From the NCBI RefSeq assembly GCF_036014215.1, contig NZ_CP107921.1, positions 2,923,501 through 2,987,500 on the forward strand: a DNA stretch of 64,000 nt, given 5' to 3'. Of the stretch, positions 36,950 through 45,350 are shown piece after piece. A program made the translations under genes and the position numbers. The notes under the pieces were generated by a model. That model saw only the letters and a program-made list of their open reading frames with translations, was not told where the DNA came from and did no database searches. Each line of letters opens with the position of its first letter. Position 1 is the stretch's first letter. This DNA comes from Streptomyces sp. NBC_00440 (GTDB lineage Bacteria; Actinomycetota; Actinomycetes; Streptomycetales; Streptomycetaceae).

Positions 36950-37197
36950 CAGCCTCTTCTTGTAGCCGGGCTGCTTCGGCAGGTACGGGAACAGGTGTCG
37001 CAGATACGCTCGGGCATGCCGCGCCACCGAGCTTCGAAGGTGTAGCCGAGCATTGCCTGCATCATCGGCAGCGGCACCAATTCGGCATCGCTGAGCTGCG
37101 ACGCTATGCCGACCACCGGCCGCCACGGGGCGAGCTGCGGCGACCCCTTCAGCAAGTCGTCAGCCGTGGCGTAGAGCGCGGTCGCGAGGGAGTCCAT
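36950..37197 (-). pseudogene. N-terminal fragment of an IS982-type transposase with frameshift
   Basis: From ATG 37197 the frame reads MDSLATALYATADDLL, then VGIASQLSDAELVPLPMMQA, an IS982-type start. Near 37020 a one-base loss shifts the match to another frame, where HARAYLRHLFPYLPKQPGYK continues. The match stops at about 36950, just before the DinB start. The catalytic core is missing. Confidence 0.8.
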
Positions 37198-37265
37198 GTC
37201 TGGCGTCACAAACCTGGCTGTGGGCTCCCGCGTCTCACGCGCAGCCAACCATTGGAATCGATCAT

Positions 37266-37868
37266 CTAGCGGGGGCCGTACCGGGAGAGCCCACCGGTAC
37301 CGAGATCTCCGCCGAGCTCTGCGGGCAGCGGTACCGGCTCGCCGTACAGACCATGGACGACCCCCTGGTACGTGTCCGCACGGGGCCGGGTGAACAGCGA
37401 CCACGTCCCCGTACGCGGATCGATCTGCAGCAACCGCGCGACACCTGCGGCGGCGTACCACGCGGTCTTCTCGTTGATGCCCTTGAGCCGTTCACTCGGG
37501 GAGACGACCTCCACCGCCAGCTCGACAGCGTCCGCGTCCAGCAGCCACTCGTCGGCGTCCTTGAACGCGCGCGGGCCGATGGTCAGATCCGGCGTCGCGT
37601 AGTCGTCGGGGTCATCGGCCATTGGAACAGACACATTCATCGGAACAGACACATTCTCGAACGCTTCATTCACGGCGGCCAGACCGGGCCTGATCGCGTC
37701 CCGAAGATCGATGACGATCCCCGCGCGCTTGCCGCTGGGGCTCGGGGGCATCACGAGAGTCCCCCCGATGATCTCGACTCGCATGCCTGTGGCCTGCTCG
37801 ATGCTCTCGGCGGCCTCACGCAGATGCCCCCGGCGAACGGGGATGGAGGGGTGGACCTGACCTGCCAA
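37266..37868 (-). CDS. Uma2-family (DUF820) putative endonuclease-fold protein
   Basis: A 200-residue Uma2 protein of the PD-(D/E)XK-like fold. The family body is visible: MRVEIIGGTLVMPPSPSGKR, TPDLTIGPR with the Asp of the active site, and VELAVEVVSPSERLKGINEK with the E-x-V and following Lys. The start is the TTG at 37868 because AAGGAGGAG lies five bases upstream; an ATG at 37886 would place that site inside the gene. Its TAG stop overlaps the right end of the IS982-type element. Uma2 proteins are very numerous in Streptomyces, and their function is unsettled. Confidence 0.85.
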   Translation of the reverse strand: MAGQVHPSIPVRRGHLREAAESIEQATGMRVEIIGGTLVMPPSPSGKRAGIVIDLRDAIRPGLAAVNEAFENVSVPMNVSVPMADDPDDYATPDLTIGPRAFKDADEWLLDADAVELAVEVVSPSERLKGINEKTAWYAAAGVARLLQIDPRTGTWSLFTRPRADTYQGVVHGLYGEPVPLPAELGGDLGTGGLSRYGPR

Positions 37869-37924
37869 GGTGTCTCCTCCTTGCATGCGGAGCTCATGCG
37901 GTATTCCTCGCTTTAGGGCAGCCG

Positions 37925-38821
37925 TCAGGCCGCGGCACGAGTTGTCGCACGGGCTGCCGGACGGCAGTCGGCGCACAGCTCGGCCGGGTCATGGGTGCGG
38001 TGTGCGCGTTCGCAGCCGTCGCAGGTGTGGAGCGGGGCGAGGGTGTGCCGCGCGGGGCCGGCCGGAAGCGGTGGTGGGAGAAGCGTGGCGAGGCGGTGTT
38101 CCAGGAATCGGGCCGGGTGCCGGATGGGCTCGGGCTCGCGTGGCAGGTTCGCGGTAAGAGTGCGCGTGACCTGGGCGGGCGCGGCATCGCGGGCGAACCA
38201 GTCCTCAACGGCCGGGGCGAGGCGCTGGATGTCACGGGCGGAGAGAAGGAGCCTGGGGTCGGCAACCCGAAGCCGGGCCAGAAGATCGGCGGCGGGGCCG
38301 GTCGCGGGCGGCGGCGGAAGTGACGGCGGGGAGGGCGACGGCGGCCGGGGCTGTACGGGGGCCACGGGACGCCGCACCGAACCGGTGGGGGGCAGCGGAC
38401 GACCGGCCCGCGCGACGACCGACGGGGCAAGGTCCTGAGCCGGGTGCGGGTCCGGCTCAGATGCGCACCCCGGCTTGTCATAGGCGAAGGTACGAGTAGC
38501 CACCCGCCCACCACCCAACGGGACCCGTCGGCGCTCCAAGTAACCAGCAGCCTCAAGCTCGTTGAGCGCTCTACGGATGGTCGTCTCGCCCTCCGGGAAG
38601 CGCAAGGTCAGCGCCTTGGCGGTGACGGAGGCGCCATCGGGGAGCGACAGGATGTGCAGGGCAAGACCCATCGCGGTCGCGGAGAGACGCGGATGCTGGG
38701 CGAGGTGGTTGCCGATCACCGTGAACCGGTCGGTGTGACGGTGACGTACGTGGAGGACTCCGGCACGCGGAACGCCCTCGGGGAGCGCGGACATGCCAGC
38801 GCTAAACTGCGGATCAGCCAT
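37925..38821 (-). CDS. Winged-helix DNA-binding protein with C-terminal zinc ribbon
   Basis: A 298-residue protein. Residues 30-100 form a winged helix (SATAMGLALHILSLPDGASV, then ETTIRRALNELEAAGYLERR) as in plasmid- and phage-type helix-turn-helix proteins of Streptomyces. A Pro-rich linker follows. The C-terminal part has a four-Cys ribbon, CDGCERAH and CADC. The ATG at 38821 has only a weak GAAAGAG upstream. It lies between Uma2 and the XRE/DUF397 pair, a typical accessory neighbourhood. The regulated genes are unknown. Confidence 0.75.
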   Translation of the reverse strand: MADPQFSAGMSALPEGVPRAGVLHVRHRHTDRFTVIGNHLAQHPRLSATAMGLALHILSLPDGASVTAKALTLRFPEGETTIRRALNELEAAGYLERRRVPLGGGRVATRTFAYDKPGCASEPDPHPAQDLAPSVVARAGRPLPPTGSVRRPVAPVQPRPPSPSPPSLPPPPATGPAADLLARLRVADPRLLLSARDIQRLAPAVEDWFARDAAPAQVTRTLTANLPREPEPIRHPARFLEHRLATLLPPPLPAGPARHTLAPLHTCDGCERAHRTHDPAELCADCRPAARATTRAAA

Positions 38822-39152
38822 CGGGAAGCTCTTTCTTCCTGGGTGGTCAGGCCCTCGGCCAGGATTGCCGTCCTGTCGGGGGCCGTCTGTTTTCGGTTGT
38901 GGTGGTGAGTACGCGGTGGTGCGTACGAAATGCCACTGCTGCGGCCGACCGTACCGCACCGATCCGACAACCGACTGCGCCATCACCCGTACGTGTGACG
39001 GGGGCAGTTGGGCGGTTGGGTTGGGTAGTTGGTTCTCTCCGGTTGCTTTAAAGAGGAGCGCGCCCGACCGGGACGCGGAATCCCGGGCCCCGGCGCCGAC
39101 CTGCGTGAACGCGGGCTTACAGCAACGGACTTGGCTAGTCGCAACCTGCTAC
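38822..39152. other. Non-coding region between the DUF397 gene and the winged-helix gene
   Basis: A 331-base region that should carry the winged-helix promoter. It shows G/T-rich, low-complexity runs around 38885-38920 and 39001-39040 and no clear palindrome. No convincing gene was found. Confidence 0.5.
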
Positions 39153-39356
39153 TCAATCCCGACGTACGCCGTCTATGAACGCGGTCCAGGCAGCCCCCGG
39201 AAAGACCAACGAACGGCCGGTGGGGTTCTTGCTGTCCCGGACGGGGACAACACCCGATATGCCATCGGCGACCTCCAGGCAATCGCCGCCCTGGCCGTTG
39301 CTGTACGTGCTCTTGCGCCACCGGGCGTCGGCCAGGTCGATTCGTGCAGCGCGCAT
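39153..39356 (-). CDS. DUF397 domain protein
   Basis: A 67-residue DUF397 protein with the family body ARWRKSTYSNGQGGDCLEVAD and VPVRDSKNPTGRSLVFP. These small proteins pair with XRE/DUF5753 regulators of the WhiJ/Scr1 type in streptomycetes and are thought to bind and modulate them. Its ATG shares one base with the stop of the regulator gene (TGATG), so the two are translationally coupled. Confidence 0.93.
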   Translation of the reverse strand: MRAARIDLADARWRKSTYSNGQGGDCLEVADGISGVVPVRDSKNPTGRSLVFPGAAWTAFIDGVRRD

Positions 39357-40180
39357 CAGCTGTACTCCTCCATCACTGAACGGATGACGACCAGGGACTC
39401 ATCCGGGGGCAGCGCCTTGGCCTGCAGCAGATCGTAGGCCAAGGCATATTCGGCCACCTCCTCCGGAGCCTCCAGCAGTTCCCCGGAGTGCGAACTCTCG
39501 GTGTAGGCCACATCCGGGCCGCGGTCAAAACTCAACAGGGTCAATGACCCACCCATGACCGGGTGTTCTCCCTGGCTGAAGGGAAGCACCTGAAGCACCA
39601 CGTGCGGCGTCCTGGCCATGTGGAGCAGGTGGGCCAACTGCTTACGCATGCCCGGTCGACCACCCACGGGACGGCGGATCACCGACTCATCCAGAATGCA
39701 CCACAGCAGAGGGGGAGCACCGCCCCCGAGGATGGCCTGCCGTTCCGTTCGAGCAGCGACCAGCCCCTCGATCTGGGCATCAGTGTCACGCGGCCGACTG
39801 ATACGCAACAGGGCACGCGCGTACGCCTCGGTCTGAAGCAGGCCCGGCACAGCATGCGCCATGTACTTGAGCATCTTGATCGCCTTGGCCTCGTAGGTCA
39901 CAAACGTCTGAACCCAGTCCGGGAAAGGAGTTCGTCTGGCGTGAATCCACAAGTCCACGAGATCGCCGTCCGCGCCCAGCAACGCGTCCAGCTTCCTGTT
40001 GACGTCCTCCGGCGGGGTTTCGTTACCCAGCTCGAACTGCGCGATCCGGCTGTGCGCGATGGGAATCCTGTCGCCGAGTTCCCGCTGCGTCCAACCGGCA
40101 CGCGTACGGAGCTTGCGCAGCTTTGTGCCGTACAACGCGGCGAGTGATGCGGACGGGTCGAGTTCCTTCGGCGCAGGCAC
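39356..40180 (-). CDS. WhiJ-type XRE regulator with DUF5753 domain
   Basis: A 274-residue regulator. The helix-turn-helix lies at about residues 18-70 (LRTRAGWTQRELGDRIPIAHSR in two parts), and the DUF5753 domain follows (IKMLKYMAHAVPGLLQTEAY, then VLQVLPFS). The start is the GTG at 40180, preceded by GGGAG; the frame continues to 40246 without family support. It forms a unit with the DUF397 gene. Paralogues such as WhiJ affect development in S. coelicolor, but each genome has many and this one's target is not known. Confidence 0.92.
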   Translation of the reverse strand: MPAPKELDPSASLAALYGTKLRKLRTRAGWTQRELGDRIPIAHSRIAQFELGNETPPEDVNRKLDALLGADGDLVDLWIHARRTPFPDWVQTFVTYEAKAIKMLKYMAHAVPGLLQTEAYARALLRISRPRDTDAQIEGLVAARTERQAILGGGAPPLLWCILDESVIRRPVGGRPGMRKQLAHLLHMARTPHVVLQVLPFSQGEHPVMGGSLTLLSFDRGPDVAYTESSHSGELLEAPEEVAEYALAYDLLQAKALPPDESLVVIRSVMEEYS

Positions 40181-40293
40181 AGTCGCTCCCGTTTTCGTTC
40201 CAGCGCTCCGAAAACCGCTACCCCTGGTGACCGAAGCTCTACACACCGATGCTTTGAGTGAAAGGTACAGGCAGAGGGAAAGGCACGACGGTC

Positions 40294-40521
40294 ATGGGAA
40301 CGGCGCATCACAGCAAGGCAGTTGCACAGCTACGCGACGCGGAGTCGGCCCGGGACGAACTGCGCGAAGCGCTGACGGCGGCGGACGTCCTCCTGCCATC
40401 GCTGGGGCTCGACCCGGTCTCGCTCGCCAGCGACTATCTGCCACCTCTCGTGGAACTCGGACGGTGCAACCCCGATGTGGCCCGGCGTCTGGCGGAAGTC
40501 CTGCGGCGGCGTGCCACATGA
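40294..40521 (+). CDS. Small helical protein divergent from the XRE regulator
   Basis: A 75-residue protein, predicted mostly helical (AVAQLRDAESARDELREALTA), with no recognised domain. An ATG at 40294 is chosen; an in-frame start at 40258 would add twelve basic residues. It is divergent from the WhiJ-type gene and overlaps the following 48-residue gene by four bases. Small genes of this kind commonly accompany XRE/DUF397 pairs, so it may be controlled by the regulator. Confidence 0.65.
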   Translation: MGTAHHSKAVAQLRDAESARDELREALTAADVLLPSLGLDPVSLASDYLPPLVELGRCNPDVARRLAEVLRRRAT

Positions 40522-40664
40522 CCAGCGTGCCCGAGCAACAGGAAGAGGAGTTACGGAAGGAAGAGAAGGAGAAGAAGGAGGAATCCGCCGTGCAGCGCCG
40601 CCGCGAGGAACTGCTCGCCAGGGTCCGTGAGGCGAACAAGCAGAGCCGCTTCCGCCCCCGATAG
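40518..40664 (+). CDS. Very small highly charged coiled-coil protein
   Basis: A 48-residue reading frame, rich in Glu, Lys and Arg (EEELRKEEKEKKEESAVQRR), likely a single long helix. The ATG overlaps the previous stop as ATGA, which argues for real translation by coupling. No domain is known. It ends at a TAG at 40664. Confidence 0.5.
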   Translation: MTSVPEQQEEELRKEEKEKKEESAVQRRREELLARVREANKQSRFRPR

Positions 40665-40815
40665 CCCGACGATGGACAACACGGCCATTCAGCGCAGCCA
40701 ACCATAAAGACGAGCAAGGGGGTTCGCAGAAAGGCGTACCCCTGCCACCCGGCCCGGAAGATCCGCGATCTCCCCCGCTACTCTGCATCGTTCATCACCA
40801 CAGAGGGAGGACCTC

Positions 40816-41238
40816 ATGGCCATGCGTAAGGCGACCGTCCAAGAGCAGATAAACGCGGCCATCGCTCAGGCCAACCCGAGCGACCGCCCGCGCGTCTCCA
40901 TCCAGGCCATCGCAGGGCCAAACCCGGTACTGATGAGCTTCCTGAGCATCATCGGCCAGGCGTTCCTCACGTACTACTTCGTCACCGTGACCGACCAGGC
41001 CGTGCTGGTACACAAGGCCAGCCGCCTCAACAACCGCCCACAAGGGATCGTCCACGCCCTCCAGCCGGCCGAGGCGATGAGCGCGGTCAGCAACATCAGG
41101 CGCGGCGGACTGTGGAGCTCGTTCCGCCTCCAGCTGCCGGGTCAGCCCAAGCCCACGAAGATGAACGTGCACCGCATCTGGCGCCCGGAAATGGACCAGC
41201 TCCTGGAAATGCTGACGGGCTACCGACCGGCCGCATGA
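40816..41238 (+). CDS. Hypothetical protein with PH-like character
   Basis: A 140-residue protein of no recognised family. A helical start (TVQEQINAAIAQAN) is followed by a hydrophobic beta-rich middle (ITYYF-like, LTYYFVTVTDQAVLVHKAS) and a C-terminal helix with WRPEMDQLLEMLTG. The pattern resembles small PH-like proteins, but this is only an impression. The ATG at 40816 has a strong GGGAGGA site. It stands alone. Confidence 0.75.
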   Translation: MAMRKATVQEQINAAIAQANPSDRPRVSIQAIAGPNPVLMSFLSIIGQAFLTYYFVTVTDQAVLVHKASRLNNRPQGIVHALQPAEAMSAVSNIRRGGLWSSFRLQLPGQPKPTKMNVHRIWRPEMDQLLEMLTGYRPAA

Positions 41239-41704
41239 TGGCGCCCGGAACGGGCTCCCGCCTCGCGAGCACGGGGCTTTGGCCTCCCAGGGATTCTCGT
41301 ACAGGCTGAGACCGAACTGGTTCCCCATCGCCTCGCGCAGCGTTTCAGGGCCTGGATATGGCCGACTTGTAGGCTAGTTCGTGCTCGTAGGACAGCCTGG
41401 GCTGCGTTCACATCCCGAACCCGAAAATCCTCGTCAATATGACCTCAATGTCCAACGGGGGGCAAGGCTGCCGGTGGTCGATCGGCAGGAGAGTACCGGG
41501 CCAAAAGGAAGACTGGATGCGTTGTCGCGGACCGTAACGGCCGCTGCCAGGGCGTGAAACAATCTCGGACGGGTACTGGGATGACGTGGGGTCGGGTCGC
41601 CGACGCGACCTGCAGGAGAAGCGCCCCCATGCCACCATCACTCTGGTCGCTCCAGCGATCTGCACCATCGCCCGACGTCGACGTCCACGAGGAAAGTTAC
41701 CGCA
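41239..41704. other. Degenerate non-coding stretch
   Basis: A 466-base region between two plus-strand genes. On the minus strand two fragments look protein-like but lie in different frames and are broken by stops: LSYEHELAYKSAISRP around 41345-41398 and ETLREAMGNQFGLSLYENPW around 41280-41345. This suggests a decayed gene I cannot name. The rest has no clear feature besides the lipoprotein ribosome site GAGGAAAG. Confidence 0.4.
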
Positions 41705-42217
41705 GTGATGCACAGCATGCTGAACCGGAAGCTTCGGATAACCGCGCCTGCTCTCGGGGCCACCGTCATCCTGGCCCTGACAACTGCCGCCTGCACGTCC
41801 AGTGGTACTGAGCCGAAGAGCGGAGCTTCCTCACCTCCCGTGTCCAGTACTCCGTCACCGTCGACGACCCTGAGCGCTACACAACTCCGCAAGCAGGCCG
41901 AGGCTGCGCTTCCAAAGGGGAAGGCCGCAATGCATGGCGGTGCGCTGGCGAAGGACGGCGTGACACGCCGTAAGGCAACAAAGCTGCGGTGGGGCGAGCG
42001 GTACGTCCTGGAGATCGTCTGCGCCGGGGCGGGTACGGCCGTGATGCACTTCAAGGCGGAGAGCACCGGGGCAAACGGGGACAGCGACATTGCTTGCGAT
42101 CGCAGGCCGAATTCGTTCGGCTTTACCGGCGGTGACAATTTCTATTTTCAGGTCCGCCCGTCACACGCTGACGGCTTCGTCGCTTGGCAGGTCGTGCAGA
42201 GGGACTACCAGGGCTGA
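41705..42217 (+). CDS. Hypothetical lipoprotein
   Basis: A 170-residue secreted lipoprotein. The signal region (LRITAPALGATVILALTTAAC) ends in a lipobox TAAC with the lipidated Cys at about residue 30. A Ser/Pro/Thr-rich linker follows, then a compact domain with two further Cys (IVCAG and IACDR) that may pair. The start is GTG 41705 or the adjoining ATG 41708, both with GAGGAAAG upstream. It converges with the 704-residue gene 34 bases away. No family was recognised. Confidence 0.8.
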   Translation: MMHSMLNRKLRITAPALGATVILALTTAACTSSGTEPKSGASSPPVSSTPSPSTTLSATQLRKQAEAALPKGKAAMHGGALAKDGVTRRKATKLRWGERYVLEIVCAGAGTAVMHFKAESTGANGDSDIACDRRPNSFGFTGGDNFYFQVRPSHADGFVAWQVVQRDYQG

Positions 42218-42250
42218 GGGCCCCTCCGCACAGACCGAACTCAGCAGTCC

Positions 42251-44365
42251 CTACCTCTGGCCCAGCACCTGCAACCAGACCTTGTCGTGCCCGAACTTGG
42301 CTACGACCGCGGGGTCCGCGAGCCAGCGGCTGTACGACTCCCGCTGCTGAGGCGTCATCTTGCTGACGTCGACTTCGCCGCCGTTGTCCTTGATTGCCTT
42401 GACGAAATCATTCTTCGGTGACGTTATGTACTTCGGGTCCCCCCAAGGATTTCCAGTGTAGATGTGCCGTGGATTTACAGGGTAGATGTTTCGTTTCTCA
42501 TGGGGTTCGCGGTAGCTCACCGGTCCGAATTCTGGAATCTTATGTGGATCGAAGTCCTCTTCGGCCATGACCTCTACCTTGCTACTAAATGCACTCTGCC
42601 AGCTGTTCTTCGGTTTGTTCTCCTTCAAAGCCTTGATGGCGCCGAGCAGATCCTTCGGAGCATCACTCGGCTTCACTGCGATTTCGAATTTCACCCAGTC
42701 GGTCAACAGGCCTGTCGCGAGGCCCTGTCCGATGCCAGTTGCTGCAGCCGCGGAGCCAGCCAGACCTGCACCGCCCGCCGCACCCCCACCAACGGTAAGC
42801 GCACCATCGATCAGTGCGCTCCTGAAGCCATTGACGCCGTCAGCCCACGCCTGCGCGTCATCGCCGAGCGCCTTGTCCGTAGCGTCGTAGGCGGTGGCAT
42901 AGAAGTTGCCCATCAGTCCTTGCTTGAAGGCGTTGAAGGACTTGGCCTCATCGTCCGACGTCTTCGTGAGCGTTGTCAGGTGCGTATACTTCTTCTGGTT
43001 CGAATCAAACAGTGCACTCATCGCCCCCGCCGCATGTGGCTCACGGATCGACTCCTGCATAAAGGCCTGCCAGATGTCGGGCGATACCTCGATTCCGGGC
43101 GTGTCAGGGTTCTGGCTCTTACTGAACGCCTTGTAGTCCCACTTATCCGAATCCCAGTATCCATCCTGAGCTGGAGACGTGATGGCACCCTCCATGGCGT
43201 CCCAATTATTCGCCATGAGCTCGGAGTACAGCACCTGAGCACCTGGAAGTGCGTGAAGCCCCTTGAGGTTGTCGTCTTTCTGGTGATGGAAGTTATTTAT
43301 GACGAGCATTGCCGTATTTTTCTCGGCAAGCGCAGGGGCCGCCTTTCCGAGCCCGATGGTGCCGGCCTGCAGGACCTTGAAGAATGCCTTCTCCCGCACT
43401 GGATTGCTGTGCGCTATCCCGCCCGGGTAGATCCCGTCGTCCACAACCTTGGGATTGTGTTCCATCCACTCTCCCGCTGCTGCCGGATTCTTCAATAGGG
43501 CGGTGAAGAGCTGCGAGAAATGGTCGTTGTTCCATGGACCTTGGTCAGATCCGTTCATGAACTGGTTCTCATGCGTCCGGGACTTCTCGTTGAAGACCCT
43601 GTCGCCCAGTGCTACCAGAAAGTCCTTGTCGGGAGTGCCACCTTCAAGGAGGGGTATCAACCGGTCAGGGCGGAAACCCTGGTGGTCCGGATCGAGGGCG
43701 AACTTGTCGAACCACTGGTTCCAGTAGTTCTGCTTCTGCTTCGATGTCATGCCTTCGGTTGCGACCTGAGTGAAGCTGCCCAGCGTCGCGGCCAAGACGC
43801 CGCGGTCGAAGCCGCGCTGATCCGGGTGATCGGCGTATCGGTTGTCGTACGGATGATCGTCGGCGAGTTTGTTGGCCAACCAGGCCACCTGGCCGGGGCC
43901 CAGCGCCTTGTAGAAAGACGCTAGGTAGTCGGCGTCGTTCGAGTGAGCGTCGAGGGCATGGAAGAGGTCTTCGGAGGCCACGTCTCCGTCCTTCAGAGCC
44001 TTCTTGAACTCCTCGCCGAGAGCTTTGCCATCTTTTCTCGCCTTTGTCACGGCGGACTTGCTCACGTCGTTCTCATTGATCTGGGTCATTCCCTTGAAGC
44101 CAGGGAAGCCCACTTCCATGTTCAGCGCCAAGTGATGGCGCCTGCGCAGCATGGGCAGTTCGCCGTCGGCCCAACCAGCGATCTTCATCAGCCCGTTCGG
44201 ACTGGCTGTCGGGATACCGTATCGCTCGAACTGCTGCTTGTAGTACGACGCCCTGGAATGCAGCGTCTTCTGGTCCCTCTCAAGTGCGCTGATTGTCTCC
44301 TTCAGCCTCTCCGGGTTGATCCCTGAGAAGTCCCCGCTGTTTCCGCCTTCATCGGGCCCGCCCAC
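42251..44365 (-). CDS. DUF6571-like large protein paired with a WXG100-sized protein
   Basis: A 704-residue protein. It starts INPERLKETISALERDQKTL with a WXG-like helical hairpin, including AGWADGELPMLRRRHHLA. A long alpha-helical body follows, with a Gly/Ala-rich hydrophobic segment near residues 540-575 and a C-terminal domain (HIYTGNPWGDPKYITSP onward). This matches what I recall as DUF6571, proteins near ESX-like genes in Streptomyces. The GTG at 44365 follows GGAGGGGG. It is downstream of a 105-residue WXG-like gene. The region has lower G+C than the rest of the window. Possible roles are a secreted effector or toxin; no nuclease or other catalytic motif could be identified. Confidence 0.7.
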   Translation of the reverse strand: MGGPDEGGNSGDFSGINPERLKETISALERDQKTLHSRASYYKQQFERYGIPTASPNGLMKIAGWADGELPMLRRRHHLALNMEVGFPGFKGMTQINENDVSKSAVTKARKDGKALGEEFKKALKDGDVASEDLFHALDAHSNDADYLASFYKALGPGQVAWLANKLADDHPYDNRYADHPDQRGFDRGVLAATLGSFTQVATEGMTSKQKQNYWNQWFDKFALDPDHQGFRPDRLIPLLEGGTPDKDFLVALGDRVFNEKSRTHENQFMNGSDQGPWNNDHFSQLFTALLKNPAAAGEWMEHNPKVVDDGIYPGGIAHSNPVREKAFFKVLQAGTIGLGKAAPALAEKNTAMLVINNFHHQKDDNLKGLHALPGAQVLYSELMANNWDAMEGAITSPAQDGYWDSDKWDYKAFSKSQNPDTPGIEVSPDIWQAFMQESIREPHAAGAMSALFDSNQKKYTHLTTLTKTSDDEAKSFNAFKQGLMGNFYATAYDATDKALGDDAQAWADGVNGFRSALIDGALTVGGGAAGGAGLAGSAAAATGIGQGLATGLLTDWVKFEIAVKPSDAPKDLLGAIKALKENKPKNSWQSAFSSKVEVMAEEDFDPHKIPEFGPVSYREPHEKRNIYPVNPRHIYTGNPWGDPKYITSPKNDFVKAIKDNGGEVDVSKMTPQQRESYSRWLADPAVVAKFGHDKVWLQVLGQR

Positions 44366-44387
44366 TGCGATCCCCCTCCGCCCATTC

Positions 44388-44705
44388 TCAGTAGTCCTGC
44401 AGATCCATTCGCATCATCTTGGCTTCCGCCGGGCTCACCTTCTCAGGAGACCGATCGATCTCGGCTTGCACCGCCGGTACGAGATCACTGACGAGCTTCT
44501 GCAGATGTGTGCGGTGACCTTCGATGTCCGTATGCCACTTCCGAGCGTTCTTACCAACCCAGGAGGGTGCGTGCTTGCCACCGACGTCCCCTGCCGGCTT
44601 CTTCAGAAGCTTCTTGAGATCGTCGACCTCAAGAAGCAACTCCCGCTTCAGAGAGACCAGTCGGGCCCGGTATGGATTGTCCACTTTCGGATTTGCATCG
44701 GTCAT
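44388..44705 (-). CDS. WXG100-like small protein
   Basis: A 105-residue helical protein with the spacing of WXG100 proteins: helix 1 (LKRELLLEVDDLKKLLKK), a turn with WVGKNARKW, and helix 2 (HLQKLVSDLVPAVQAEID). The ATG at 44705 follows GGGGAGGGG. It ends 22 bases before the 704-residue gene, so the two are likely one transcript and may form a secreted pair. No ESX secretion genes are in the window. Confidence 0.7.
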   Translation of the reverse strand: MTDANPKVDNPYRARLVSLKRELLLEVDDLKKLLKKPAGDVGGKHAPSWVGKNARKWHTDIEGHRTHLQKLVSDLVPAVQAEIDRSPEKVSPAEAKMMRMDLQDY

Positions 44706-45350
44706 GTCGTTCCCCTCCCCGCTTGGACGTTCCTTCTCTGCACCTTAGCCTCGATCGTTCATAAGTCCTCGGCAGTTCGCGGGCGGGGCTCCGTGTCTGA
44801 GTGGTGCAGATTTACCGGGGGTTGAGGCAGGCCCAGGACCGCATCCAAACAAGGTTCAGTGCGATCTGGAGGCTCCCCGGTCAGATCTGGTCCTGGGCTG
44901 TGTCATGCAGGGGAGGTTGCGTAGGTCGGTGTTGCAGGCTCATTGGATTCCGGCCTCGGTGCGCGCCGCCTTCCCTGGCGCAGTTCCAGGTCGGCAAGCA
45001 GGCCCGTCCTCAGCGTTGTTCGTGAAGGTCAGCCGCTGCCCCTCGATCGATATCGGTTAAAGCGCAACTGGGCACCGGGGCGCGGGCGTTCCTGGTGGAC
45101 GATCAGCCACAATTACTCTGGCCAGCAGGGGAGGCCGGGTAGGCCGATGACCTTCGCGAGATGGGGCGAGGGTACTTGGGCGTGTCGCTGGAACTTCAGC
45201 CCCCCTCCGTTGCCAGAGGCGCACGTCCTGGCGGGGCAAGGCCATCGGGCACTGCCCCGGGGCCACTCTGTCGCCGCCCCTCCCTCTCGGGGAGAACCTG
45301 GTCACCACTCGCGACCCCACGGGTAACCTCCCCCTTCAGAGTGTTTTCCG
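44706..45350. other. Long non-coding stretch with a nested inverted repeat
   Basis: A 645-base region between divergently placed cluster genes. GCCCAGGACC at 44831-44840 pairs with GGTCCTGGGC at 44889-44898, and inside them GATCTG/CAGATC pairs again, so 44831-44898 can form a cruciform or hairpin. Open frames present are short and unlike any family I know; a decayed gene is possible. Confidence 0.4.

Larger units (their letters stand above)
36336..37266. mobile_element. IS982-type element whose transposase interior is replaced by a DinB gene
   Basis: A perfect 15-base terminal inverted repeat, GATGATCGATTCCAA at 36336-36350 and its complement at 37252-37266, bounds 931 bases. The right end holds the first 80 or so codons of an IS982-like transposase on the minus strand. 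The left end holds its last residues (CDRTGQSVIRALTAYDH, 36359-36409). Between them lies a complete dinB-like gene rather than the rest of the transposase. No obvious target duplication is visible. The right end abuts the stop codon of the Uma2 gene. Confidence 0.75.

Noticed and set aside
44943..45326. Plus-strand open frame in the long intergenic region
   Set aside because: Composition is dominated by Arg, Pro and Gly as in random high-G+C frames, and there is no ribosome site or family.
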